A stretch of DNA of 64,000 nt from DUOA01 sp012839095 (GTDB lineage Bacteria > Bacillota > Clostridia > Caldicoprobacterales > DTU083), in assembly GCA_050951505.1 (NCBI GenBank), contig JBMNJE010000003.1, forward strand, positions 124,001 to 188,000. The letters run 5' to 3'. Below are positions 26,323 to 35,626 of this stretch, one piece after another; the first letter of the stretch is position 1, and every line of letters starts with the position of its first letter. The position numbers and the translations under genes were made by a program. Under the pieces are notes generated by a model that saw only the letters and a program-made list of their open reading frames with translations, ran no database searches and was not told where the DNA came from.

Positions 26323-26754
26323 TTGTACGAACCAAAAATGAAGGAAAATGATGCCAGTGTTATAGAGTTCATAGAGAATGTAGAGCAGCCCAAGAAAAGG
26401 GAAGATGCCTATAAACTCTTGGAAGTATTTGAAGAAGCAACTGGGTATAAAGCAAAGATGTGGGGAACAAGCATCATTGGATTCGGTTCATTCCATTATA
26501 GATATAAGAGTGGACATGAAGGTGATGCTCCATATGTCGGCTTTTCACCAAGAAAAGCTAAGATAAGCTTATACTTGGCTCCGGAAGATTCTGATACCAG
26601 GCAATTATTAAAGGATTTCGGAAAACACACAACAGGAAAATCCTGTGTCTATATAAACAAACTAGATGATGTTAATATTGATATACTAAGAAAGATGATA
26701 AAGCGAGCAGTAATATATACAAATGAATTATATCCACAGGAGCATGGCATATAG
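26323..26754 (+). CDS. DUF1801 family protein
   Basis: 143 residues starting at TTG 26323 with GAGGAGAG at the right distance. The pattern MWGTSIIGFGSFHYRYKSGH followed by APYVGFSPRKAKISLYL is the DUF1801 (YdhG-like) core, an alpha/beta fold shared with frataxin-like proteins. No catalytic residues are established. It lies 18 bases before the glycosylase gene, probably co-transcribed. Confidence 0.85.
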   Translation: MYEPKMKENDASVIEFIENVEQPKKREDAYKLLEVFEEATGYKAKMWGTSIIGFGSFHYRYKSGHEGDAPYVGFSPRKAKISLYLAPEDSDTRQLLKDFGKHTTGKSCVYINKLDDVNIDILRKMIKRAVIYTNELYPQEHGI

Positions 26755-26772
26755 AACTCAGGATGGTGAATC

Positions 26773-27426
26773 ATGAAGGAAATAAAAGCGTTTGTAGAAG
26801 AATTGGCAGCGATGGAAGTCACACCTAATGTGTGCAACCAATATTCATATGAACAAGCGGAGAATGCAATAAGAAGGAGCAATCTTTATATTTATCTGCA
26901 ACAGATGAAAAGGATATCTCCTGAGATCCTGCTGGTGGGAGAGGCACCCGGCTACAGAGGCTGCCGCCTTACCGGCGTCCCCTTTACCAGCGAGCATCTG
27001 CTGATGAACAATATGAAAGGGCTCAATCTGTTCGGCAGGCAAAACGGTTACAGGTTGGCTGCCGAAAAAGACAGGCTGATGAAGGAAGCAACAGCAACAA
27101 TCATATGGGAGACCTTGATACAACTAGATATTATGGTGTTGTCCTGGAATTCATTTCCCTTTCACCCGCATAAGAAGGAAAATGAATTAAGCAACCGACC
27201 GCCGCTAAAAAAGGAACTACTGTTAGGCGAGAAGCCGCTCCTCCAAATATTAGAGTTATTCAATATTAATAAGGTGGTTGCCATTGGCAACAAAGCGGCT
27301 GAAAGCCTCAACAGGCTGGGTATTCAGCACGAAAAGGTACGACATCCGGCTCAAGGAGGCAAGAATGATTTTGTGCGCGGCATGTTAGAGTTGAAAGCGA
27401 GACTGAAAACCCGACAAATTTCTTGA
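26773..27426 (+). CDS. Uracil-DNA glycosylase superfamily protein
   Basis: 217 residues. The UDG-fold motif 1 appears as VGEAPGYRGCRLTGVPFTS, and motif 2 as the HPAQGG block near residue 195. WNSFPFHPH lies in between. The usual family 4 Fe-S cysteines are absent, so it belongs to a less studied subgroup. It probably removes damaged bases, but substrate specificity cannot be set from sequence. Confidence 0.75.
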   Translation: MKEIKAFVEELAAMEVTPNVCNQYSYEQAENAIRRSNLYIYLQQMKRISPEILLVGEAPGYRGCRLTGVPFTSEHLLMNNMKGLNLFGRQNGYRLAAEKDRLMKEATATIIWETLIQLDIMVLSWNSFPFHPHKKENELSNRPPLKKELLLGEKPLLQILELFNINKVVAIGNKAAESLNRLGIQHEKVRHPAQGGKNDFVRGMLELKARLKTRQIS

Positions 27427-27549
27427 GGAGGAAGAAGCACCTGCTTATATGCCTATGATTTATGCAGGATGTTTCGTTTCTGTGTTAGTATGAAAACTGC
27501 TTTATGCCGAATAATAGATGTAACGTCTAGTTATTGGAGGTATAGAGGG

Positions 27550-28278
27550 TTGTCAGAGGGCTTAGTAGTTATTGTAAGAGGTATAATTGGATTTTTTACG
27601 CTTCTTATCTTTGCCAGACTGTTTGGAAAAGAACAGATCAGTCAGCTGACATTCTTCGACTATGTGCTGGGCATTACAATCGGTTCTATCGCATCTGAAC
27701 TAACTGTCGATTTGTCAAGCAGAGCCTGGCCGCATTGGGTAGGACTTGCTACTTGGGCTGGTTTAGGTTTCTTACTTCAACTCATTACACTAAAATGGAG
27801 ATATGCGGCAAAATATATTGAAGGTGAGCCTACCATAGTAATCATGAATGGCAAGATAATGGAAAGTGCCCTTAAGAAAATGCAGCTTAGGGTTTCCGAT
27901 ATACTGGAACTGCTAAGAAATAAAGATGTTTTCGATTTACAGCAGGTGGATTTTGCCATCCTGGAGCCCAACGGCCAACTGTCGGTATTAAAAAAACCCG
28001 AGCATCAATACTTAACCCCAAAGGATATGAATATAGCAGTTGAAGCAACCGGCATTAGTACCGAATTAGTATACGATGGGATAATAATTGAGGAAAATTT
28101 AAGGCAGCTTAACAAGGATAGAAAGTGGCTGGCAGATGAGCTGAAAAAGCATGGATTAAAGGATCCGTCTGAAGCCTTTCTCGTAACTTTAAACCCCGCA
28201 GGCAGCCTCTACGTTGACAAATATGAAGATCATATAAAGAAAATTACCGATATCGGAGATTACAAGGGACCCTACTAG
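27550..28278 (+). CDS. DUF421 (YetF-like) membrane protein
   Basis: Best start is TTG 27550, after GGAGG; the upstream 27 codons from 27469 are atypical. Three hydrophobic segments lead into the conserved cytosolic domain with GEPTIVIMNGKI and LRVSDILELLRNKDVFDL. The latter resembles the YetF/YdfS pattern found in spore-formers. The following gene encodes DUF4363; this pairing recurs in Bacillota, which suggests a joint membrane complex. Function unknown. Confidence 0.85.
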   Translation: MSEGLVVIVRGIIGFFTLLIFARLFGKEQISQLTFFDYVLGITIGSIASELTVDLSSRAWPHWVGLATWAGLGFLLQLITLKWRYAAKYIEGEPTIVIMNGKIMESALKKMQLRVSDILELLRNKDVFDLQQVDFAILEPNGQLSVLKKPEHQYLTPKDMNIAVEATGISTELVYDGIIIEENLRQLNKDRKWLADELKKHGLKDPSEAFLVTLNPAGSLYVDKYEDHIKKITDIGDYKGPY

Positions 28279-28289
28279 GAGATGGTATT

Positions 28290-28655
28290 TTGAAAAGATT
28301 TTTGGTTATGGCAATCCCTGTCGTAACATTGATTATTTTCATTATGGTCATGTTTAGCGGAGACTATTTAAAACAACCATTGGGGACAGACGATAACATC
28401 CCTCAAACAATTGAAGCTATAATAAAAAGTATAGAAGCCGAAAATTGGGAATCAGTTGAAACAGAGACGCTAAATCTGGAGGCTGCATGGAAGAAAGTTG
28501 TACGCAGAGTTCAATTTAGTGTAGAACGGGATGAAATCAACTACTTTACTACCAGCCTGGCTCGTCTGCAGGGTGCTGTATTAACAAAGGATAAATCCAG
28601 TGCTCTTATAGAGCTTAAGGAAGCATACAGCCATTGGGAAAACTTAGGCAGGTGA
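28290..28655 (+). CDS. DUF4363 family protein
   Basis: 121 residues from TTG 28290 with AGGAG upstream, 11 bases after the DUF421 stop. One N-terminal membrane segment, then a helical domain with paired Trp-containing helices (ENWESVETET, LEAAWKKVVRRVQ). It is predicted to sit outside the membrane as partner of the DUF421 protein. Confidence 0.75.
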   Translation: MKRFLVMAIPVVTLIIFIMVMFSGDYLKQPLGTDDNIPQTIEAIIKSIEAENWESVETETLNLEAAWKKVVRRVQFSVERDEINYFTTSLARLQGAVLTKDKSSALIELKEAYSHWENLGR

Positions 28656-28657
28656 TC

Positions 28658-29230
28658 CTAACTGTACTTTCTTAAGGATGGCTCCACATCGAACAAGGCT
28701 TCCAGAGAACGGTAATAATTCTCTTTCCAGTTAAAATCCCCTTTCAAAACGCACCACATAAATTCATAGCCGGTGAACATGTAGGCAGCTGCTTCATACA
28801 GCTGCTTTGCATTATTCTTATTACGAATCTGGTTCTTTTCCTGTGCCATTTCTATAATTTTTATTGCCAGTTCTTCCAGATCCCTTCTCAGATCAAAGGT
28901 TCTCTGATTTTCCTGGAGGTTTATGATGAGCAGCTGACTGTTGATATCGCTGCCTAATTCCATTATATTCCCTACCAGGTTGTCAAAGAGCAGAAGAATC
29001 TGCTCCCAATGACTGGAAGTATCCAGCATCTGAATCAAAACCGGTGTAAGATTCTCAATAACATGATCGTAATAATGCAGAATGATATCCTGCTTTGACT
29101 TAAAATGATAGTAGAAAGTTGGTTTAGTTATTTCGCAGGCATCACATATATCATTTATTGTGACATTATTGTATCCCTTTTCTATGAACAGTCCTACTGC
29201 TGTGCTAAAAACCTTGTCTTTGGTGGCCAT
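28658..29230 (-). CDS. TetR/AcrR family repressor
   Basis: 190 residues. The N-terminal helix-turn-helix is ITKPTFYYHFKSKQD, within VTINDICDACE. The C-terminal ligand domain is not assignable. The gene is divergent from the flavin oxidoreductase gene. Two near-palindromic TTACC-type sites, 21 bp apart, overlap that gene's promoter and are the expected operators. The ligand may be the substrate of the reductase. Confidence 0.9.
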   Translation of the reverse strand: MATKDKVFSTAVGLFIEKGYNNVTINDICDACEITKPTFYYHFKSKQDIILHYYDHVIENLTPVLIQMLDTSSHWEQILLLFDNLVGNIMELGSDINSQLLIINLQENQRTFDLRRDLEELAIKIIEMAQEKNQIRNKNNAKQLYEAAAYMFTGYEFMWCVLKGDFNWKENYYRSLEALFDVEPSLRKYS

Positions 29231-29380
29231 ATGAGCAATTCCGCCCTTCCATGAACTTGTCTTCTTATCATAGCAACAAAAACATCAATTTTCAAGAATA
29301 AGAAAAAGAGCCGAGACCGGGGCCTTGTATCGGAGATAACCAGTGTATTTTAAAAAACTAAAAAATATTTGGAAAAAAGA

Positions 29381-29441
29381 TTGACAATTATTTAACTATG
29401 TGTTATCCTTACCGTAGTAAGAAAATTTATTACCTAGGTAA
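29381..29441 (+). promoter_or_regulatory. Oxidoreductase promoter with two TetR-type operators
   Basis: TTGACA (29381-29386) and an extended -10 TGTTATCCT (29401-29409), with a 17-base spacer to TATCCT. Operators: TTACCGTAGTAA (29409-29420, imperfect) and TTACCTAGGTAA (29430-29441, perfect palindrome). They start 21 bp apart (two helical turns) and cover the transcription start. Confidence 0.75.
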
Positions 29442-29503
29442 AGGTTTTTCAACAGGCAGAAAACAAGCAGAATTTCAAATATATAAAAGGAGGAAACAAC
29501 TCT

Positions 29504-31414
29504 ATGAAAATTTTAGAACATTCCCAGATAGGCAAAATGAAACTGCGGAACAGAATTTACATGGCTCCCATGGGTACATCCACGGATCCGGACGGTTCCT
29601 TTTCGGATCGCTCTATTCGCTATTATGAAGAACGGGCAAAGGGCGGCTTTGGACTTATTATTACCGGTGCAAACCAGGTAACCACCAAGTATGAAGCCAA
29701 GGCATGCAATATCCTGGAAACTGCAAAATCCTTTGAGCAGTTGAACTTCCTGGCCCGAAGAATTCACAATCAGGGAGCAAAGCTCTGCATTCAGCTGACA
29801 CCGGGTTTGGGCCGGATGCAGTTTACCACTGCGGATGTAAGGCCTTATGCTGCCAGCGAAGTAGATTCTTTTTGGTTTCCTGAACTTAAGTGCAAGGAGC
29901 TGAGCAAGGAAGACATCCAGTTCCTTGTTAAAAAAATGGCAGAAGGCGCGGCTATTGCCAAGCGTGCAGAGGTGGATGCTGTTGAGCTCCATGGTTATGG
30001 CGGCTATCTGATGGATCAATTCCAGTCCGAGTTATGGAACAAGAGAACAGATGAATATGGCGGCAGCCTTGAGAACAGAATGCGTTTTTCAGTGGAATGC
30101 GTAAAAGCAATACGGGAAGCAGTAGGTCCTGATTTCCCCATATTATTTAAGTTTACGCCTTATCATGGCGTGCCCGGCGGCCGGGAAATGGATGAAGGTA
30201 TTGCAATGGCCAAAATACTGGAGGAGGCCGGGGTGGATGCTCTCCACGTAGACGTTGGCTGTTATGAAGCATGGTACAAGGCAATCAATACTGTATATGA
30301 GCCTCCACAGGTTCAATTGGATGTAGCTTATGAAATTAAGAAGAATGTAAATATACCTGTTATGTCTCAGGGTAAAATGCAAAATCCCCAACATGCGGAA
30401 GCAGCGCTTAGAGAAGGCAAGGCTGATTATATCGGACTTGGTCACATGGCAATAAGTGATCCCCATTGGGTAAACAAGGTTCAAAGAAATGAAACCTATG
30501 ACATCGTTCCATGCATAGGCTGTAATGAATGCCTGTATGCAGGCTTCAGCGGCAAAATACTTCAATGTGCAGTTAACCCCCATGCCTTTGCAGAAGACTA
30601 TTATCCTGTTGAGCCCGGGGATCCAAACAAACGTGTTTTAGTAGTAGGAAGCGGACCGGCCGGTATCATGGCAGCTGTTACAGCAGCTGAAAGAGGTATG
30701 CAGGTAGAACTCTGGGAAAAGAAAAACGAACTGGGCGGATTGCTGCTGGCAGCAGGAGGACCCAGATTTAAGAAAGATGTTATGGATTATGTGAACTACC
30801 TGGTCAATAAGCTGCATCGCAGCAGGGTAAAGGTATCCCTCATGAAGGAAGCAACTCCTGAAAATGTGCTTGCCGGCAACTTTGACAAGGTTATTGTTGC
30901 TACAGGTTCAAGCCCCATAATGCCTCCCATCAAGGGTATTGATGAGCCGTTTGTTGTCGGTGCAAATGATTTGTTAACCAACAGTAAGAGTTATGGCAAG
31001 AAGGTTGTTGTACTGGGCGGCGGGCTTGTCGGTTGTGAAACAGCATGCCACTGTGCCGAAAAGGCTGATGAGGTTACTATTATAGAAATGCTTCCGGAAG
31101 TACTGATGACCGTACAGCACAGCAAAAACAATGATCAGTCCCTGCGTCAGTTGATGAAGGATTGTAATGTCAAAGCCATCACCAATGCGAAGGTGACCGA
31201 ATTTAAGGATAACAAGGTCTACTATGAGCAGGACGGAAAGCAGGAAGTAATCGAAGCAGATACTGTAGCCATAGCAGCAGGATATCGTTCCAACACTTCA
31301 TTGTATGAAGCCATTAACGGTAAGGTGGAATGTGCCATTGTAGGAGACGCAGAAGTGCCGGATAACATCCTGAAGGCAGTTCATCATGGGTTTAACTCCG
31401 TACGCTGCATCTGA
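29504..31414 (+). CDS. NADH:flavin oxidoreductase, 2-enoate/2,4-dienoyl-CoA reductase type
   Basis: 636 residues with three parts. An FMN-binding TIM barrel (about 1-330) carries MAPMGTS and the catalytic-loop region VELHGYGGYLMDQF. A 4Fe-4S site follows as CIGCNECLYAGFSGKILQC. A FAD/NAD(P) domain has VVGSGPAGIMAA and VVLGGGLVGCETA. The family includes 2-enoate reductase, dienoyl-CoA reductase and BaiCD/BaiH, all reducing activated C=C bonds anaerobically. It stands alone under TetR control. The substrate is unknown. Confidence 0.92.
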   Translation: MKILEHSQIGKMKLRNRIYMAPMGTSTDPDGSFSDRSIRYYEERAKGGFGLIITGANQVTTKYEAKACNILETAKSFEQLNFLARRIHNQGAKLCIQLTPGLGRMQFTTADVRPYAASEVDSFWFPELKCKELSKEDIQFLVKKMAEGAAIAKRAEVDAVELHGYGGYLMDQFQSELWNKRTDEYGGSLENRMRFSVECVKAIREAVGPDFPILFKFTPYHGVPGGREMDEGIAMAKILEEAGVDALHVDVGCYEAWYKAINTVYEPPQVQLDVAYEIKKNVNIPVMSQGKMQNPQHAEAALREGKADYIGLGHMAISDPHWVNKVQRNETYDIVPCIGCNECLYAGFSGKILQCAVNPHAFAEDYYPVEPGDPNKRVLVVGSGPAGIMAAVTAAERGMQVELWEKKNELGGLLLAAGGPRFKKDVMDYVNYLVNKLHRSRVKVSLMKEATPENVLAGNFDKVIVATGSSPIMPPIKGIDEPFVVGANDLLTNSKSYGKKVVVLGGGLVGCETACHCAEKADEVTIIEMLPEVLMTVQHSKNNDQSLRQLMKDCNVKAITNAKVTEFKDNKVYYEQDGKQEVIEADTVAIAAGYRSNTSLYEAINGKVECAIVGDAEVPDNILKAVHHGFNSVRCI

Positions 31415-31460
31415 TACGTTTCATGCGGTTATTAAGTATAGCAAAGTTTGGTTATGATAT

Positions 31461-31502
31461 GGAGAACAGGGAAAGTCAAAGGCATCCCTGTTCTCCTTTT
31501 TT
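31461..31502 (+). terminator. Strong terminator after the oxidoreductase gene
   Basis: GGAGAACAGGG (31461-31471) pairs perfectly with CCCTGTTCTCC (31486-31496), followed by TTTTTT. Confidence 0.92.
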
Positions 31503-31657
31503 CTCTTTAGGCAGTATTGAGGTATATATCGTAATGACGCAGTTTAACCTTCGCTTGACCTGCCCTATAGCAGGGTATATTATAGGAAAAACACCGGAAC
31601 AGCTGATTAGTCAGTGTACAATCAGCTGCTTTGGCATTGACAAGGAAGATTGGAAGA

Positions 31658-32269
31658 ATGAATTATTTGGCCCATATATATCTGGCAGACCACGGCAGCG
31701 AAAAGCTGCTTCTTGGTAATTTCCTGGGCGACTTTGTCAGAAAGTCGGAAGAACCTGCTTATGAGGATACCATCAGACAGGGAATACATATGCATAGAAA
31801 GATCGACTCCTTTACGGATTCGCATCCGATATTTTTAATAAGCAGAAGAAGAGTTTCTGACTTGAACCGACGCTATGCAGGAGTTTTAGTGGATATGTTC
31901 TATGATCACTTTTTGGCTAAAAACTGGCAAGGATATTCTGGAATACATTTAGAAAAATATGTGCACAGTTTTTATGAAGTTTTGAACAGGAATATAACCA
32001 TCCTTCCGGGCAAGCTGAAAAGAATAATGCCCTATCTTACAGAAGAAAATTGGCTTCTGAATTACCGGGAAATATCGGGCATAGAGCAGGCGGTGAACAA
32101 TATTGCCAGGCGGTTTGCACATTCGAGGCGTCCCATGAATCAGCCGATAATGGAACTTATAAACAATTATGAAGGGCTGGAGAACGACTTTCGAGCCTTT
32201 TTCCCTCAGGCTGTAGATTATGCAAATCAGCTTATACAAATGATAGAAGACGAGGAAATTTACAGATGA
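31658..32269 (+). CDS. ACP phosphodiesterase family protein (AcpH, DUF479)
   Basis: 203 residues from ATG 31658 (MNYLAHIYLADHGSEKLLLG), the family N-terminus; an upstream TTG is unlikely. Conserved features: GNFLGDFVR, GIHMHRKIDSFTDSHP and MFYDHFLAKNW, holding the His/Asp residues of the HD-like site. The E. coli homologue removes phosphopantetheine from acyl carrier protein. Homologues in Bacillota are less characterised. Confidence 0.88.
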   Translation: MNYLAHIYLADHGSEKLLLGNFLGDFVRKSEEPAYEDTIRQGIHMHRKIDSFTDSHPIFLISRRRVSDLNRRYAGVLVDMFYDHFLAKNWQGYSGIHLEKYVHSFYEVLNRNITILPGKLKRIMPYLTEENWLLNYREISGIEQAVNNIARRFAHSRRPMNQPIMELINNYEGLENDFRAFFPQAVDYANQLIQMIEDEEIYR

Positions 32270-32648
32270 ACAGGTGTTGCAGTTATTCAGCAGGCGTCGT
32301 AAAATATTTTCAAACCGCTGTATCAAATATGTGTACATGACAACTCACTCAATTAAGTTCTATGAATGTATTAACCTATGTCATAGGAGTGAATAGATAT
32401 TGTTTGAGAAAATACAACTATTATTGTTTTTGATAAAGTTTTGTATTTGCCGGTAATATGTTGTAAAATAAATCCAGACCTCATATCAAGAATGCTTAAA
32501 CAGGAACGTAATTAGAACCATATATTGTTATTGATACTGCTCGTTACTATTGGCAGGATAACAAGTGCAGCAGAACTTCTCGTGAAGTTATGACAATACG
32601 AAAGAATAATACAAAATTAACATTATTTGCAGAATGCAGGTGAAAAAG
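32270..32648. other. Intergenic gap with no identified feature
   Basis: About 380 AT-rich bases. No ORF with a good start, no clear promoter, no hairpin with a U-tract and no RNA gene was recognised. Confidence 0.5.
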
Positions 32649-32975
32649 ATGAACAAAACTGATAAGGAACAATGCAGGCATACCTATGCAGCAGGTTATT
32701 CCTTCCGAATGCCTCAGCCATTTTTTCGCAGCTTGTTATGTGACAACTGCGGCCGCCAAATTAAGTTAAGTTTGCCTTGGCGCCTTGTTTTTTGGTTAGC
32801 AGAGATTGGCGGCCTTATAATTGCTGCAGAAGCGGCAAAATCTGTTCATATAGAAGTACTTGGAAGTATATTTTATGTTCAGCTTATTGCTTTTATATTG
32901 GTGGTATGGGCTATACAGTTAATTGCCAGGTTTATCTTAAAATATGGCAAATGGATTGAAGCAAAAAAAGAATAG
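32649..32975 (+). CDS. Small membrane protein with a CxxC motif
   Basis: About 108 residues from ATG 32649 (ATG 32634 also possible). It has an N-terminal Cys-containing segment and CDNCGRQI, then two hydrophobic segments. The arrangement resembles the TIGR04104-type cxxc_20_cxxc proteins, but the first CxxC is reduced to a single Cys, so zinc binding is doubtful. Function unknown. Confidence 0.6.
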   Translation: MNKTDKEQCRHTYAAGYSFRMPQPFFRSLLCDNCGRQIKLSLPWRLVFWLAEIGGLIIAAEAAKSVHIEVLGSIFYVQLIAFILVVWAIQLIARFILKYGKWIEAKKE

Positions 32976-33089
32976 CCGGTCATCAAACAGAGTATTCGGG
33001 TTTCATTTATAAGGGATTCCATGGTGGATACCATTTTTACTTATCCATTGATATTTTGCCTGAAAGATGTTTGGCTGATGGAGGATGCT

Positions 33090-33575
33090 ATGGTCGAACT
33101 AAAAGAAATCAATGAAGATAATTTTGAAGAATGCATTGCTTTAAAATTAAATAAGGAACAAAGCAAGTTTATTGCTTCTAATCTTTTTAGCTTAGCTGAG
33201 GCATATGCAATTAAAAACAGCGGAATGAACACCCCCATCACTTATGGTGTCTATAATGATAATATCATGGTAGGGTTCATAATGGCAGTTTATCAGCCGA
33301 TAGATAAAAATGATCCTGAGGATTTTGAAAATGTATTTTACTTAGCAAGGATGATGATTGACAGTAAATATCAGGGAAAAGGCTATGGAAAACAGGCAAT
33401 GATAAAAATGATAGAAATAATGAAAGAATATCCCTATGGAGCTGCTGATGCGGTGGTTTTATCATGCAGCAGGGATAATACTATAGCAAATAAACTGTAT
33501 ACTTCATTAGGTTTCATAGATACCGGCGAAACAGATGAAGACGGGGATGTATATTTAAGGCTGGATCTGCGGTAA
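33090..33575 (+). CDS. GNAT family N-acetyltransferase
   Basis: 161 residues from ATG 33090, which has TGGAGG at ideal distance; the longer frame from 33021 lacks a site. The acetyl-CoA binding motif is LARMMIDSKYQGKGYGKQAM (Q/RxxGxG/A), followed by SCSRDNTIANKLYTSLGF. The C-terminus is typical of diamine or small-molecule acetyltransferases of the SpeG/BltD type. Substrate unknown. Confidence 0.88.
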   Translation: MVELKEINEDNFEECIALKLNKEQSKFIASNLFSLAEAYAIKNSGMNTPITYGVYNDNIMVGFIMAVYQPIDKNDPEDFENVFYLARMMIDSKYQGKGYGKQAMIKMIEIMKEYPYGAADAVVLSCSRDNTIANKLYTSLGFIDTGETDEDGDVYLRLDLR

Positions 33576-33655
33576 GGCTGATAAGCCCGCAGTTTATGAC
33601 GGATTTGCAAGCAAATAGGCTATAAGCAATTAATGAATCAATATGGGGGATGAAA

Positions 33656-34165
33656 ATGGAACAAGCTAAATTTATTATAAATACAACTATGACAAGGAAA
33701 GACTATAGGAAGTTTTTGTATTTTGCGACCTTTAGGAGAAACAAGCTTATCATACCTTTCTTGATATTAATTTCCCTGGTTGGAAGCATAATAGTCAGCC
33801 TGGATAGCGGCGGCATTAATTTTATTATGCTGATTATAAGCTGGATTCTGCTTTTTGCACTGGCTGTTATTGTTGTTATACTAAAAATCGAAAAAAGAAA
33901 TTCTCAAAGGATAAAGACCGACAAAACAGGTGCCTTCGACAGCATTAATACTCTAAAGTTTTTTGACGACAGAATTGTAATGGAGAATAAGGCACTTAAG
34001 TCAACAGGTGAGTTAAAGTACAGCCAATTTTATCGCCTGATGGAAAGTAAAGACTATTTTATTTTTTACATAACAGCCAACCAAGCATCATTGGTAAGAA
34101 AAAAAGATGTGGATGATCCTGATGCTTTCAGGAAGTTTATCGTTGAGAAATTTAAAACAATCTAA
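33656..34165 (+). CDS. YcxB-like membrane protein
   Basis: 169 residues from ATG 33656 after GGGGG. Two membrane segments (about 35-80) are followed by a soluble C-terminal domain with YSQFYRLMESKDYFIFYI, the YcxB-like PH-type pattern. Function unknown; often found among small accessory membrane genes. Confidence 0.75.
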   Translation: MEQAKFIINTTMTRKDYRKFLYFATFRRNKLIIPFLILISLVGSIIVSLDSGGINFIMLIISWILLFALAVIVVILKIEKRNSQRIKTDKTGAFDSINTLKFFDDRIVMENKALKSTGELKYSQFYRLMESKDYFIFYITANQASLVRKKDVDDPDAFRKFIVEKFKTI

Positions 34166-34225
34166 TGTTACATTAAGGGAACTTGTTAGCCTTTTATGAT
34201 AAATACAAATTTATGGGAGGTTGCT

Positions 34226-34852
34226 ATGAAAGAAGAAAAAGCAGAAAACAGTATTATTCAAAGGATAGGCAATATCTATCAGCTAAGCGCAATAAAGCGT
34301 TCTGTAATTATATGGCTGGTATTTCAATGCATATTATGGCTTGCCTTTGGTATCAGCTATATAATTAATAAAGATGCCTGGTCCAATGTTATTGAGGTAG
34401 AATCGGCTGCAGCTGCGGTAGGAGGTTGGTGGTCAACTTTCCTATTTATTATTGTCAGCAATTTATTTATATGCATACTGATAATTCTGGGTAATGTATT
34501 TGTAAGGTTCAATATAATTACGCCTGGGTTAATAATCTTAGTTGTTCAGGGCATAATGATTGGATGGCTTGCAGGTTCAAATGGATTTGAGATACCATTT
34601 GCCAGCGTTAAGGCAGCGAATCTTCAATATCTTAGAATAGGGATATGGGAAACAACGGCATATGCCTTAACTTGTGCAGTGACATTGCCAAAATCTCTTC
34701 TTATTGCTGATACATTTCCGGCAAAGAAATGGTCGCAAATACGTAAATTTAAAGATATTAAAACCAGCATTACAGAAACGATTATACTATCCCTGTGCGT
34801 GGTATTGCTTATAGCCGCAGCGATTATAGAAACGTTTGCGATAATTGGCTAA
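34226..34852 (+). CDS. Multi-pass membrane protein, possibly SpoIIM/DUF95-like
   Basis: 208 residues from ATG 34226 with GGGAGG upstream. Five hydrophobic segments. The centre (WSTFLFIIVSNLFICILIIL, then PGLIILVVQGIMIGWLAG) resembles the SpoIIM/DUF95 superfamily, where an N-rich helix precedes a glycine-rich one. The match is loose, so a stage II sporulation role should not be assumed. Confidence 0.5.
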   Translation: MKEEKAENSIIQRIGNIYQLSAIKRSVIIWLVFQCILWLAFGISYIINKDAWSNVIEVESAAAAVGGWWSTFLFIIVSNLFICILIILGNVFVRFNIITPGLIILVVQGIMIGWLAGSNGFEIPFASVKAANLQYLRIGIWETTAYALTCAVTLPKSLLIADTFPAKKWSQIRKFKDIKTSITETIILSLCVVLLIAAAIIETFAIIG

Positions 34853-35003
34853 AGAACCAAGTAACAATACTTATTGAGGTACTTCACTAAGATTAAGGTC
34901 ACTACTTCCTATAACAAGGTATTCCCACTATGGTACAAGAAGAGAGTCTCTGTAATGCAATTAGGATGAAACCATATATATAGATAGTTAAGGGGAGTCC
35001 ATA

Positions 35004-35372
35004 ATGAATATAATCAGAAAAATAATTGTTCCAGTATTGATGGTTTTAGTCATCCTTTTTATTTATATCGGTTATTCTACAACAAGAATAAACGAAGCAT
35101 ATTACAGAGAATTAGCTTGGGAAACTGTTGGAAAGGACAGTACAATCATAGATTGGGCAAGCGCCGATGTTGAGCTAGTTAAGCTGAATACTGAATCTTA
35201 TCATAAATCTCCTGACTTAAGCGGAAGAATCAGCCATGGCCTCATTTTTCTAAATGGAGGGTATGCAGTACGTGTTCATTTTAGAACAGTGCAGGATGGA
35301 CTCTTAGGTCCCATTGTTCTCTACTTCAACCCATTTACAAAACAATGTATTGGAGCAGGATTAAGGTACTAG
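35004..35372 (+). CDS. Secreted or membrane-anchored protein of unknown function
   Basis: 122 residues, AAGGGGAG upstream. An N-terminal hydrophobic segment (about 8-25) acts as signal or anchor. The remainder is a small soluble domain ending in YFNPFTKQCIGAGLRY. No family recognised. Spacers on both sides (151 and 254 bases) hold nothing visible. Confidence 0.6.
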   Translation: MNIIRKIIVPVLMVLVILFIYIGYSTTRINEAYYRELAWETVGKDSTIIDWASADVELVKLNTESYHKSPDLSGRISHGLIFLNGGYAVRVHFRTVQDGLLGPIVLYFNPFTKQCIGAGLRY

Positions 35373-35626
35373 TGTTGCTTCATTAGTTGTAGGTTGTTAA
35401 CAGGGTTGTAATAATGAAGTGCCAAGGTAATTTTATCAGAAAATACACAGGACTTGCCCGAGCGGAGTTTCCCCGTAGATATACACCTTCGAATAATAAA
35501 TAACTGCTTAGGTTACTGCATTTGTTCAGGATATGGCAAGGTATATATAAGCAGGTATTAATTCAGCGGATAATCATAATGAAAAATATAATACTGATTT
35601 TGTGAGTAAACTATGGAGGTTTGTTA

